This document shows, in pieces, positions 26,922 through 35,508 of a stretch of DNA of 64,000 nt. The notes below the pieces were generated by a model. It had not been told where the DNA came from and ran no database searches. It saw nothing but the letters and a program-made list of their open reading frames with translations. Positions within the stretch are counted from its first letter, which is position 1, and each line of letters begins with the position of its first letter. This DNA comes from Lachnoanaerobaculum gingivalis (GTDB taxonomy: Bacteria; Bacillota; Clostridia; Lachnospirales; Lachnospiraceae), in contig NZ_RRCO01000004.1 in NCBI RefSeq assembly GCF_003862475.1, positions 303,438 to 367,437 of the forward strand. The letters run 5' to 3'. A program made the translations under genes and the position numbers.

Positions 26922-27221
26922 TTAACTTTTCCCCAGAATGCTTATGGCTTTTTTTAGTACATCAAGAGCATCCTGAGCATCACGAAGCTCATGTTTAAGG
27001 CGAGCTATTTCTTTTGCATCATCAGATTGATAGTTACCTGAGCCACGAACGGGAATGTCACCATCATTATTACGAAATTGACTTTCCCATTTGGCAAGTG
27101 TACTAACACCAATACCAAGATTCTTGGCACATTCAACTTGAGTAAGGTCAGGATGTTCATTTCGATAGTTTATAGCATCCAGCTTAAACTGCTTTGAGTG
27201 ATGGTTTCTATTACTTGACAT
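26922..27221 (-). CDS. IS3-family transposase OrfA (HTH protein)
   Basis: A 99-residue protein with an N-terminal helix-turn-helix (LTQVECAKNLGIGVSTLAKW) and a C-terminal leucine-zipper-like helix (ARLKHELRDAQDALDVLKKA). It binds the IS ends and forms the front half of the OrfAB transposase. It begins behind an AGGAGGAAC site just inside the right end of the element and stops at TAA, 28 bases after the slippery run. Confidence 0.93.
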   Translation of the reverse strand: MSSNRNHHSKQFKLDAINYRNEHPDLTQVECAKNLGIGVSTLAKWESQFRNNDGDIPVRGSGNYQSDDAKEIARLKHELRDAQDALDVLKKAISILGKS

Positions 27222-27444
27222 AATGAGTTCCTCCTAAGGTTTATTATATAACAAATAAGGAAATATCTCATTTTGTTTTGTACTAAATATATTCTAGCGC
27301 CAGGTCACGATTATTCCTTGCTATAATGATGGAAGAGAGATTATAGAGGTAGATATTTTGGCTCAATGTAAAATGATTAGAATAGTGAAGGTAACGGAGG
27401 TGTCGAATCATTTTGAAGGGGTATGCTTGCTGACAGCAAATTGA

Positions 27445-27761
27445 GTAATAAAATCTGTGAAAACAACTTTCTAACAGATTTTCTCCCTTATAGTTGCTTT
27501 TATCCCTTAAAATACACCTTATTTTAAGAGATAAATAAAGGATTACGGGAATATCAATATCTACAGATAAAGTTGCGCTGATTTGATTTTGGAATAATGG
27601 AATATCAATATCTACAAAAACAAAATAACAATACTGATGAAGTTTTATTTTTCAACCTTGAATCGACAAATGAAGAAATGGAAAAGATGACTGTACTTGA
27701 CAAAAACAAGAGATATACTGCATATTGAAAAATACATATATAAATTCATCAAGGAGTAAAA
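27445..27761 (+). other. AT-rich stretch with an 18-bp direct repeat and a doubtful 43-residue frame
   Basis: GGAATATCAATATCTACA occurs twice, at 27548-27565 and 27599-27616 (51-bp period), which suggests a local duplication. A short frame (27597-27728) begins in the second copy and reads MEYQYLQKQNNNTDEVLFFN onward, ending at CATATTGA. It has no convincing ribosome binding site and may be the tail of a lost toxin or SUKH-like gene. No terminator is evident. Confidence 0.4.
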
Positions 27762-28205
27762 ATGAGTAATATTGTTTTAGAAAAACACTTTGATAGAATC
27801 AAGGCGGCTTACGAAGCATGTGTGTTTACCAATGGTATCAGACCGGAGCCTGAAGATAATATAAAGAAGTTTGAATCAAATTATGTATCTATACCGTTAG
27901 AGTACCGTTGGCTACTACTTAACCTGGGAGGTTGCTATTTGGCGGAACCATGGATTTTTAACTTGAAGGAGTTGGAGGAAAACTATACATTCTTTGAAGA
28001 AGCATATGAGGAGTATATGAGCGAGTGTAAACATGGTAAGGCATTTCCGATTGGAGGTTTAGGTGACGGAAGCATAGTATTTATAGACTTGGAAAGCGGT
28101 AAGGTGCGTGGATATAATAATGACTATACTGACATTGAGGAAATTGCAGAGAGCTTTTCTAAGCTTATTTTAGATTTGGTAGAACAGGTGGAAGGTTATT
28201 CTTGA
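27762..28205 (+). CDS. SMI1/KNR4 (SUKH) family immunity-type protein
   Basis: A 147-residue protein with the SUKH pattern: an N-terminal helix, IPLEYRWLLLNLGGCYLAEPW, and a central FPIGGLGDGSIVFIDLESGKVRGYNNDY. SUKH proteins usually neutralise polymorphic or contact-dependent toxins; the cognate toxin normally lies just upstream. None is here, only the IS-broken higB remnant and an AT-rich stretch, so this looks like an orphan immunity gene. AAGGAG lies 8 bases before the ATG. Confidence 0.85.
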   Translation: MSNIVLEKHFDRIKAAYEACVFTNGIRPEPEDNIKKFESNYVSIPLEYRWLLLNLGGCYLAEPWIFNLKELEENYTFFEEAYEEYMSECKHGKAFPIGGLGDGSIVFIDLESGKVRGYNNDYTDIEEIAESFSKLILDLVEQVEGYS

Positions 28206-28233
28206 TATAAGATGGAATGATATCATCCCTTCA

Positions 28234-28288
28234 TAGTATATGACTATAAAACTGTCATATACTGTGGGGGGAGTTTTGTGCTTTTTTA
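28234..28288 (+). terminator. Rho-independent terminator after the SUKH gene
   Basis: AGTATATGAC (28235-28244) and GTCATATACT (28254-28263) form a perfect 10-bp stem. A G-run and then TTTTGTGCTTTTTT follow. The T-run is separated from the stem, so efficiency is uncertain. Confidence 0.6.
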
Positions 28289-28488
28289 TAATTCAACCTG
28301 AATTATAAAAAATACAATATTTAAACCCAAATTATTCACGGCGTAATATTTACATTAAAAACTGTATTATAAATCTTTAAACTTAATCCATGAAGCCATA
28401 AATGACTTGAAACAGCTAAAAATGGGCAGACTTCCACTGGTTAAGGTTTACTCGTAATTATAAATCTGTTAAGGGCCATTATTAGTTT

Positions 28489-28715
28489 CTATTCAAGCTT
28501 TACACATAGCTTGCTGATATTGCATAGAGTTACATAGAACTCAGCCTTATATATGCAACTGCTACACAGATTGAATGTTATATACCTTGTTAAATGGAGT
28601 ACTTTTGCAGAAATCTTAAGCAGTTTTAGACGAACAGTATCAATCATATTTGCATATAATACCAATCGTCTAAACCAATCAAATATATTATAAGTAAGTG
28701 CATATATTTTGAATA
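28489..28715 (-). pseudogene. IS1380-family transposase remnant (C-terminal part)
   Basis: On the minus strand the frame reads YALTYNIFDWFRRLVL, then NMIDTVRLKLLKISAKVLHL, then TRYITFNLCSSC and YKAEFYVTLCNI. This pattern (N-L-F-W-F-x-R, T-I-R-L-K-L-L-K-I-A, F-x-L-C-S-S-C) is the C-terminus of IS1380-type transposases. The rest of the gene is missing and flanks are AT-rich. The assignment rests on recalled family pattern, not an alignment. Confidence 0.6.
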
Positions 28716-29024
28716 ATATAAATACACAAAAAGAAGAAGTCGATCCATAATTTATTGATCATTAAAGTGATAACCTCATATTTGAAGACTGGTTTGTATA
28801 TAAACGAGTCGTAATATCATGTTTAAAATTAAATGATTAAAGAACAGATGATAGTAATTTTCTTAATAGTTGATCTTTAAAGAAACTAACCACCTAACTT
28901 GCAACTCTATGAATTAATAATATAAACTTAATCAATAAAACTTAGGCAATAAAAGTATTGAATATCAGAGGAATTCAAGGTAAAATTGTATGTCAAATAG
29001 TATGTTATAAAGGAGAGTGAATAT
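28716..29024. other. AT-rich gap upstream of the methyltransferase cluster
   Basis: No gene is seen. The last 100 bases should hold the promoter of the four-gene cluster; AAAGGAGAG before the ATG at 29025 is its ribosome binding site. The gap between the SUKH terminator and the IS1380 remnant (28289-28488) is also empty of recognisable genes. Confidence 0.5.
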
Positions 29025-30452
29025 ATGGATAATATTAATGTTGAGTGCCAAGTATTTACTCCTCGTAATATTGTCATTGAGGTATTAAATGAGGTTGGGT
29101 ATAAAGAAAGTTTATATGGCAAAAAGGTTTTAGAAAATTCTTGTGGTGATGGAGCTTTTCTTGTTGAAATCGTTGATAGATATATATTAGACAGCATAAA
29201 ACAAAATATTTCTATAGATAGAATAGTCTATGGATTAGAAAACGATATATACGGAAGTGAGATAGATGAAAAGCATAAAATAAATTGCATAGATAATTTA
29301 GATAGAGTAGCTAAAAAATATGGTATAAATAATGTAATATGGAATATCGCGCAAATTGATTTTTTAAAAAGTTCTATTTATGAAGAATTTGATTTTATTA
29401 TCGGCAATCCGCCTTACATAAAATACTCAGATTTAAACAGAACCACAAGATCTTTTATTAAAGAAAACTTTGTAGTGTGTTTAGAAGGTAAGCCAGACTA
29501 TTATTATGCTTTTATTGAAAAATCTATTAAAGTATTAGCAAAGGGGGGAAAATTGGCTTATCTGATTCCTAATAATATTTTTAAGAATAGATTTGCAGAT
29601 AGATTGCGTATTTTCATGTTACCTTATTTGTCAGTAATAATTGATTATACAACAGAAAAACTATTTGAAAATAAGTTGACTTCGTCGGCTATTATTATTT
29701 GTGATGGAACAAAGCATAATAATGACATTCTATATGTAGATAAAGTAAAAAGACTAGACATAAAACTGCATAAAAACAATTTGACAAACAAGTGGATTTT
29801 TAGAAGAGAAAGCATTACTAGGGAAAATAGAAAAAGAAAATTCGGTGAGGATTTTAATGTGAGATGCCCTATCGCCACATTGTTAAATGAAGTGTTTATA
29901 CTAAAAAAATATGAAGAGTATGATGAATATATATTGGTTAATAAATATAAAATTGAAAAAAATATATTAAGGGAGGCTGTCAGTCCACGCTCTTTACAAT
30001 ATGGTAGAAAAGAGTTTCTGATTTTTCCATATTCGTATAGCGATGATAATTTATTGCATTATGAGGAACTGGAGTTTATGCAAAAATTTCCAGAAGCATA
30101 TAACTATTTAAAATTTTTTATTGAGAAATTGAATAAGCGTGATAAAGACGAAAATTCAAAATGGTTTGAATTTGGAAGATCGCAGGCATTAACTAATATT
30201 AACCAAGAAAAATTATTGCTATCTACTTTGATAACAGAAAGGGTTAAGATACATCATATTTCTCAAAATCAAGTTCCATATTCTGGAATATGCATATATC
30301 AAAAAGGAAATTTATCATTAGAAGTTGCAGAGAAAATTTTGAAAAGTGATGAATTTTTAAGTTATATTCATGACATAGGAATTAATGCGAATGGAACAAC
30401 AATGAGGATTACAGCAAGAGATATTAGGGAATTTGAATATACTTTAGATTAG
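29025..30452 (+). CDS. N6-adenine DNA methyltransferase with C-terminal specificity region
   Basis: A 475-residue class I MTase of the Eco57I/TaqI type. FTPRNIV near the N-terminus, the SAM motif LENSCGDGAF (36-45) and catalytic NPPY (128-131, context FDFIIGNPPYIKYSD) are clear. The C-terminal half lacks a nuclease motif I can see and ends in a target-recognition-like segment (LEVAEKILKSDEF ... TMRITARDIREFEY). It is the first gene of a tight cluster: the next starts 13 bases later, then 15 and 5 bases. It probably marks self DNA for the HNH nuclease at the end of the cluster. Confidence 0.88.
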   Translation: MDNINVECQVFTPRNIVIEVLNEVGYKESLYGKKVLENSCGDGAFLVEIVDRYILDSIKQNISIDRIVYGLENDIYGSEIDEKHKINCIDNLDRVAKKYGINNVIWNIAQIDFLKSSIYEEFDFIIGNPPYIKYSDLNRTTRSFIKENFVVCLEGKPDYYYAFIEKSIKVLAKGGKLAYLIPNNIFKNRFADRLRIFMLPYLSVIIDYTTEKLFENKLTSSAIIICDGTKHNNDILYVDKVKRLDIKLHKNNLTNKWIFRRESITRENRKRKFGEDFNVRCPIATLLNEVFILKKYEEYDEYILVNKYKIEKNILREAVSPRSLQYGRKEFLIFPYSYSDDNLLHYEELEFMQKFPEAYNYLKFFIEKLNKRDKDENSKWFEFGRSQALTNINQEKLLLSTLITERVKIHHISQNQVPYSGICIYQKGNLSLEVAEKILKSDEFLSYIHDIGINANGTTMRITARDIREFEYTLD

Positions 30453-30465
30453 GATGGGGATTGCC

Positions 30466-32751
30466 ATGGCAAAGATATCATTCAATGTAGATGCTTATAC
30501 AGCTCGTTTAATAGGACGAGAAAATGTATCAAAATTAAATGGTGCCATAATTGAATTAGTTAAAAATACGTATGATGCAGATGCTACGATTTGTGTTTTG
30601 TATTATGAAAAAACAACTAATTCGCTATATATCGCAGACAATGGCTGCGGCATGACAAAGGATGTGATTATAAAACACTGGATGACTATTGGGAGATCGA
30701 CAAAAAAGAAACAATTTATTAGTAAATCAGGTCGAGTACAAACTGGAGCAAAAGGAATTGGGAGGTTTGCTTTAGATAGAATATCTGATACATGTGAAAT
30801 GTTTACTGCTTCAACGGAAGGAAAGTTAATTTGGAAGGTTGATTGGGAGGATTTTTCAAAGAGTGATAATATTACAGATGTAACAGCAGATTTATATGAA
30901 CCAACTATATCAATAGATGAGTTTCTTGATGACGTTATTAATTGTGAAGTAAAAAAAATAATATCAAATAACTTTAAAAACACAGGAACTATTTTTAAGT
31001 TAACTTCTTTAAGAGACTCATGGAATGATAATGTTATAAAAAAAATTAAGGACGATTTAATAACATTAATACCATATGAAATGAAAAGTGAATTTCAAGT
31101 ATATTTTTTTGATGAGCAAAACACTAGTGAAGATGCTGATATATTAGATGTTGAAAATGCTTTTTCTTATGATTATAAAGTTGAATTTAATGTTCTGATA
31201 GATGGAAAAACTTATATTAAGATACATAGAAATGAATTTGACTTCGGTGATAGATTTGATGAAATAATTACACAAGCTGAATTTACTTCAGAAGATGAAC
31301 GGTATTTTAAAGGTGAATATATTTGTATAGAAACAAACTTTGCACATATGCTACCAAAACGTGGGGAGCAGTTAAAAAATACAATAGGTGAATTTTCTGG
31401 GGTTTTGTATTTTGAAAAAGTGACTTATTCAAAAACAGATGCCGAAAAATATTTTTATGAATTGTCTAATAATCGTAATAATGAGAGGGATATTTTTGGG
31501 GGAATTAAAATATATAGAGATAGTTTTAGAGTGAGACCTTATGGAGAACCTAAAACATCTGATTATGACTGGTTACTATTAGCCGGTAGAAAAAACAAAT
31601 CTCCTGCTGCACCTTCTCATCAAACAGGTGCGTGGAGAGTTAATGCTGATCAGATAATTGGATCAATTTTTATTTCACGTATGAATATTACATTACCAGA
31701 TCAATCCAACAGAGAAGGTATTGTAGAAACAAAGGAATTTGTATTATTAAAAGAATTTTTAATTAATGTAATTCAGGAATTTGAAAAAGATAGACAATAT
31801 GTTTTTCGTAAGTTAGATGCTCGCTATGACAAAATAACGGAAGCCTCAAGGATACAAGCTGAAATTAATAAGAAAGCAGAAGAAGCAAAAGCAGCTAGAG
31901 AAAAGTATGACTTTTTAGGTGATAGCAGTGAATGTAATCAAAAATTAGGATCTGATAAAAGTTATATAGATCCAGAAAAAGCTAAAACGGCTTTAGACCA
32001 TAAAGATACAGTTATTAAAAACTTAGAGGATGAAAATAGATTACTAAGAACATTAGCTACAACTGGTATAGTTACTAATACTTATGTTCACGAAATTAAA
32101 GATATAACTCATAAGCTAAGCAGAAAAATTGTTATGGCTAAAGAAGCATTGGAATTAGATGGTAACTTGGAAGATGGGTTAAAATATTTAAATGAAGCTA
32201 ATGTAATGAGAGAATCATTAAATTCATGGTTTAAAGTAACAATAGGTTCTGTAACGCGTGATAAAAGAACTATGAAAAAAACAGATTTAAATTTTCTGAT
32301 ATCACAGACAGTGAAGTCATGGAAAGAAACACTTAAAAACATTTCAATAGATTTAGAATTTCAAGAACCAGAAATACAATTAAAATGTTTTCCTTATGAT
32401 ATCGAAAGCATTTTTAGTAATCTGATTGCTAATAGTGTTAGTTCTTTTGAATCCTGCTTTTCAGATAATAAGAGTATAAAAATTGTTGTATCTGCCTCAG
32501 ATAAAGAAATTATTATCAAATACAGCGATTCTGGACAAGGTTTATCTCTTGCCTATAAAAATAATCCAAAGAAAATTTTAGAGCCTATGGAAAGTGATAG
32601 AAGAAATGAAATGGGAGAAACTATTGGCACTGGTATGGGGATGTGGATTATAAACAGAACTGTTGCAGATTATAATGGAAGTATAGATTTATCCGATAAT
32701 ACGAAACATACTAGTGGATTCTATGCCACTATAAAATTAATAAAGAAATAG
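30466..32751 (+). CDS. Tandem GHKL ATPase with histidine-kinase-like C-terminus
   Basis: The ATG at 30466 follows AGGATGGGG; an in-frame ATG 12 bases earlier overlaps that site. The 761 residues have two ATP-binding units. The N-terminal one is MutL/Hsp90/MORC-like: ELVKNTYDA (30-38, N-box), DNGCGM (58-63), GAKGIGR (94-100), followed by a transducer-like domain. Residues 430-530 are a charged coiled coil. The C-terminal unit looks like a histidine kinase: YVHEIKD with H542, N-box SNLIANS (651-657), DSGQG (688-692) and GTGMGM (721-726). There is no membrane segment. A receiver-like gene follows directly, which suggests phosphotransfer. Confidence 0.85.
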   Translation: MAKISFNVDAYTARLIGRENVSKLNGAIIELVKNTYDADATICVLYYEKTTNSLYIADNGCGMTKDVIIKHWMTIGRSTKKKQFISKSGRVQTGAKGIGRFALDRISDTCEMFTASTEGKLIWKVDWEDFSKSDNITDVTADLYEPTISIDEFLDDVINCEVKKIISNNFKNTGTIFKLTSLRDSWNDNVIKKIKDDLITLIPYEMKSEFQVYFFDEQNTSEDADILDVENAFSYDYKVEFNVLIDGKTYIKIHRNEFDFGDRFDEIITQAEFTSEDERYFKGEYICIETNFAHMLPKRGEQLKNTIGEFSGVLYFEKVTYSKTDAEKYFYELSNNRNNERDIFGGIKIYRDSFRVRPYGEPKTSDYDWLLLAGRKNKSPAAPSHQTGAWRVNADQIIGSIFISRMNITLPDQSNREGIVETKEFVLLKEFLINVIQEFEKDRQYVFRKLDARYDKITEASRIQAEINKKAEEAKAAREKYDFLGDSSECNQKLGSDKSYIDPEKAKTALDHKDTVIKNLEDENRLLRTLATTGIVTNTYVHEIKDITHKLSRKIVMAKEALELDGNLEDGLKYLNEANVMRESLNSWFKVTIGSVTRDKRTMKKTDLNFLISQTVKSWKETLKNISIDLEFQEPEIQLKCFPYDIESIFSNLIANSVSSFESCFSDNKSIKIVVSASDKEIIIKYSDSGQGLSLAYKNNPKKILEPMESDRRNEMGETIGTGMGMWIINRTVADYNGSIDLSDNTKHTSGFYATIKLIKK

Positions 32752-32766
32752 AAGTGGAGGGCTGAT

Positions 32767-33384
32767 ATGTATAGAGTAGGATTTATTGATGATGATAGAG
32801 ATTCATATGAGGATTATCGAGTACGTTTAGCAAGAAAAGATATTGAATTACTATATCCGGATTGTATTACTGAAATGCCAGAAATTATAGAGTGGCTTTT
32901 ATCTAATAGTATTAAATGCCTTATTATAGACTACAAACTTAATAATAAATTTAAGTTTTTGGGGACTGAACTAATTGCTTACATAAATGTTAAAGTCCCC
33001 GATTTACCATGCTTAATATTAACTAATTACCCTGAAGAATCGATACGCGAAAATTTAGTGATTATAAATTTAATTGAAGACAGAAATGTTTTGGCCGAAG
33101 ATGATATAGAAGGATTTGCAAGAAAAATCAAACAGGCTGTCGATGTTTTTGAAAATAGATTACATAAATATTATATCAATTATGAGGAACTGCTTAAAGC
33201 AAGGAAAAATGGTTCTATATCAGCAATAGAAGAAGAACAATTTATAGATCTGTATAAATTATTACGCGCATATGGTGAAGTAGATGACTTGCCAATTCAG
33301 CTTTTAAGTAGTGAAGTTAATCAGAAAATTGATGAAATACTTGGAAGAGTAAATGTTTTGGTAGAGGAAGTTGAAAACAGGTAA
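32767..33384 (+). CDS. Stand-alone receiver-like protein
   Basis: A 205-residue protein whose first 125 residues fit a response-regulator receiver: the acidic patch IDDD (7-10), the probable phospho-acceptor D55 in LIIDYKL, and T86 in LILTNYPE. The conserved lysine after strand 5 is not evident (NLIEDRNVLAED), so phosphorylation chemistry may be altered. The C-terminal 80 residues are helical with no DNA-binding motif I recognise. It lies 15 bases after the kinase-like ATPase and 5 bases before the HNH gene, pointing to a relay from ATPase to nuclease rather than to transcription. Confidence 0.8.
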   Translation: MYRVGFIDDDRDSYEDYRVRLARKDIELLYPDCITEMPEIIEWLLSNSIKCLIIDYKLNNKFKFLGTELIAYINVKVPDLPCLILTNYPEESIRENLVIINLIEDRNVLAEDDIEGFARKIKQAVDVFENRLHKYYINYEELLKARKNGSISAIEEEQFIDLYKLLRAYGEVDDLPIQLLSSEVNQKIDEILGRVNVLVEEVENR

Positions 33385-33389
33385 AAAAT

Positions 33390-33971
33390 ATGCGAATACA
33401 TGGAAAAAATGAAATCAGTAGAAGTGTTGATGTAAATCAAGAAAATGACTATAAAAAATATGTTCCTCAATTGAGAGAAGACTTTAAACATATATGCGGT
33501 TATTGTGGTAAATCTGAAGAGGTTACAACAAAAGGCTTTGAACCAGATCATTTCGTTCCTGGAAGAATAGATTCAAACAGAAAACTTGATTATTCAAATT
33601 TAGTATATTCTTGTTTCACATGCAATAGAAAAAAACTCGGCAAATGGCCAACAGAGGATAAGAATAAATCCAACGATGGAAATATTGGATTTGTAGATCC
33701 GGCATTAAAAGAGTATGACTTACATTTAGGTAGAGATAAAGAAGGTAATATTGAATTCTATACAAAGGTTGGAGAATACATGTATAATATTGCTTTCAGT
33801 TTTGATATGCGCCCGATGAAAGAAATATGGAAAATTAGTCAATTGATTAATGCAAAGGATAATTTATTTAAAGTTAAGGATAAGCTTACACCAGAGGAAT
33901 TGATGAAATATTTAGAATTGGATAAGGCTATAGATGAATTGAAGAAAATACTATTTGAAAAAAAAGAGTAA
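33390..33971 (+). CDS. HNH endonuclease
   Basis: A 193-residue HNH protein. Zinc cysteines are C36 and C39 (CGYC) and C75 and C78 (CFTC). Between them lie D53-H54 (EPDHFVPG) with the catalytic histidine and N70 (LDYSNLVYSC), then NRKK. The remaining 110 residues are helical and probably bind partner or DNA. It is the last gene of the methyltransferase-ATPase-receiver-nuclease cluster and the only obvious nuclease in it, so it is the likely effector. Short 5-base spacing to the receiver gene implies translational coupling. Confidence 0.88.
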   Translation: MRIHGKNEISRSVDVNQENDYKKYVPQLREDFKHICGYCGKSEEVTTKGFEPDHFVPGRIDSNRKLDYSNLVYSCFTCNRKKLGKWPTEDKNKSNDGNIGFVDPALKEYDLHLGRDKEGNIEFYTKVGEYMYNIAFSFDMRPMKEIWKISQLINAKDNLFKVKDKLTPEELMKYLELDKAIDELKKILFEKKE

Positions 33972-34085
33972 TCAGTTAAGATTGTAGTTTTACCTATTTA
34001 TTTAAGCTATTAACCAAATATATAGGATAATATAATTTCTTGAAAATACACTTAAAAATTATTTGAGAAGGAATTATAGGTTTAA

Positions 34086-34329
34086 GATACTGCTGTTGCA
34101 CAGCTGGAACGTATACGAAAAAAAGTTCGTTCATTGGATTTCATGCCCGCTCGTTATGCATTGGTTGAGTGGGAACCATGGAGTTCTATAAAAATGCATC
34201 AGATGCCGGTAGACAACTTTATTGTATATTACCTCGTTGATTATGAAAAAAAGAATAGTTACGGTAGTCCGAATCTTTTACGGTGGCTGCGATATTGAAA
34301 GTATTATTAATTCTAATAAACAAATATAA
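34086..34329 (+). pseudogene. Decayed RelE/ParE-type toxin gene
   Basis: One frame reads VAQLERIRKKVRSLDFMPAR then YALVEWEPWSSIKMHQMPVD and NFIVYYLVDYEKK. The reading then shifts by one base to continue IVTVVRIFYGGCDIESII. Together they match the ParE/RelE pattern (MP-x-RY, MPV-x-NF-x-V-x-Y, RI-x-YGGRDIE). The N-terminus is missing and a frameshift lies near 34250. No antitoxin gene is adjacent. Confidence 0.75.
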
Positions 34330-34381
34330 TAAAAGAACAGAAAATTATCCTAAAACTCACACCAACAAAAAAGGAGACCAC

Positions 34382-35500
34382 ATGCCACCAATAACCGTTT
34401 TAATTAAGCCTGCTTCCAATCTTTGCAATATGTCCTGTGAATATTGTTTTTACTGTGATGAGGCAAGTAAGCGTTTGCAAAATTCCTATGGATTTATGTC
34501 TGAACAGACTTTGAAAAATACAATCAGAAAGACCATGCTTAGGGCGGAGGGGAGTATACACTATGCTTTTCAGGGAGGTGAGCCGACCTTATGTGGCATT
34601 GATTTTTTTGAAAAGGCATTGGCATACCAAAAACAGTACAATAAAAACAATATAGAAGTAACTAACGCCCTTCAAACAAACGGTTTTGCACTTACAGATG
34701 AATGGTGTTCTTTTTTTAAGGAAAACAATTTTTTAATAGGATTGTCGGTAGACGGTACAAGAGAAATACACGATTCTTATAGACATACAAAATCAGGAGA
34801 TGATACTTTTGACAGAATAATAAATTCGGCGAAACTACTTGATAAGCATAAGGTGGATTATAATATTCTTACTGTAGTTACATCTAAGGTTGCAAAGAAT
34901 ATTTCAGATATCTACAGGTTTTATAATAAACAGGGATGGAAATACCAACAATATATAGCCTGTCTTGATCCTATAAATGAAGTGCGTGGAGCTAAGCCTT
35001 ACTCCTTAACTCCAAAAGTTTATGGAAAGTTTTTAATTGAATTATTTGATCTATGGTATAAAGATTATATAAATGGAAAAGATCCATACAACAGGCAGTT
35101 TATAAATTATATAAATCTTGCCGGAGGATATATGGCTGAATCCTGTGAGCAGCGTGGAGTATGTGGTATTCAGACGGTAGTAGAAGCTGATGGAAGTGTC
35201 TATCCATGTGATTTTTATGCTATGGATGAATATCGCCTTGGAAATTTCAATGAAAACAATTTAAGTGAGATAGATAAAAAAAGGTCTGAAATATGCTTTA
35301 TAGAAAGGTCGTTTAAGCTGGATAGCGAATGCAGGGAATGCAAATATTACAGAGTCTGTAGAGGTGGATGTCAACGCAATAGAGATTTAGACCCGGATAC
35401 AGGACTATACAGTAATTATTTTTGTGAAGCATATAAGATATTTTTTGATGCCTGCTATGACAAAATCATTGATATAGCAGAAAGTCTAAGACAAAAATGA
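34382..35500 (+). CDS. Anaerobic sulfatase-maturating enzyme (radical SAM/SPASM)
   Basis: The ATG at 34382 follows AAAAAGGAGACC; in-frame starts upstream lie in the ParE remnant. The 372 residues begin with the radical SAM motif C15-x3-C19-x2-C22 (CNMSCEYC), then GGEPTL. The SPASM domain at the C-terminus has the cysteines for two auxiliary [4Fe-4S] clusters (CEQRGVCGI, YPCDFY, CRECKYYRVCRGGC). It oxidises an active-site Cys or Ser of sulfatases to formylglycine without oxygen. The sulfatase at 40173 carries the matching Cys-type motif, so it is the likely client. Confidence 0.93.
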   Translation: MPPITVLIKPASNLCNMSCEYCFYCDEASKRLQNSYGFMSEQTLKNTIRKTMLRAEGSIHYAFQGGEPTLCGIDFFEKALAYQKQYNKNNIEVTNALQTNGFALTDEWCSFFKENNFLIGLSVDGTREIHDSYRHTKSGDDTFDRIINSAKLLDKHKVDYNILTVVTSKVAKNISDIYRFYNKQGWKYQQYIACLDPINEVRGAKPYSLTPKVYGKFLIELFDLWYKDYINGKDPYNRQFINYINLAGGYMAESCEQRGVCGIQTVVEADGSVYPCDFYAMDEYRLGNFNENNLSEIDKKRSEICFIERSFKLDSECRECKYYRVCRGGCQRNRDLDPDTGLYSNYFCEAYKIFFDACYDKIIDIAESLRQK

Positions 35501-35508
35501 TTGAAAAC

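Larger units (their letters stand above)
25971..27302 (-). mobile_element. Complete IS3-family insertion sequence, 1332 bp
   Basis: The ends start TGG and finish CCA. The inverted repeats share ATTTAGTACAAA and AAAATGAGA: left end 25971-26010, right end about 27264-27302. A 3-bp direct repeat GGT flanks the element (25968-25970 and 27303-27305), the usual target duplication size for IS3 relatives. It carries orfA and orfB on the minus strand with an A7 slippery stretch (complement of 26949-26955) for -1 frameshifting. All parts look intact, so it may still be active. Confidence 0.9.
25819..27444 (+). pseudogene. higB: higB-type toxin gene interrupted by an IS3-family element
   Basis: The left part (to 25970) reads LLIDLANHPPFHFERLKGNRK and then CSIRLGNTGYW. 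The right part (from 27303) continues with VTIIPCYNDGREIIEVDILA and then QCKMIRIVKVTEVSNHFE. Joined across the insertion they closely match the intact HigB-like protein at 48205-48447 (DIANYIPFHFEHLRGDRKDEW ...). Removing the element and one copy of the GGT duplication restores the frame. The last residues run on into VCLLTAN instead of meeting a higA start, so the antitoxin gene has also been lost from this copy. Non-functional. Confidence 0.85.

Noticed and set aside
29025..33971. BREX or Type I restriction as explanation of the second defence cluster
   Set aside because: No PglZ, BrxC, BrxL or HsdR/HsdS-type genes are present; the methyltransferase is 475 residues, too short for PglX, and the partner proteins do not fit.
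34283..34381. Longer maturase start at 34283
   Set aside because: The extra region overlaps the decayed ParE gene; AAAAAGGAG lies directly before ATG 34382.
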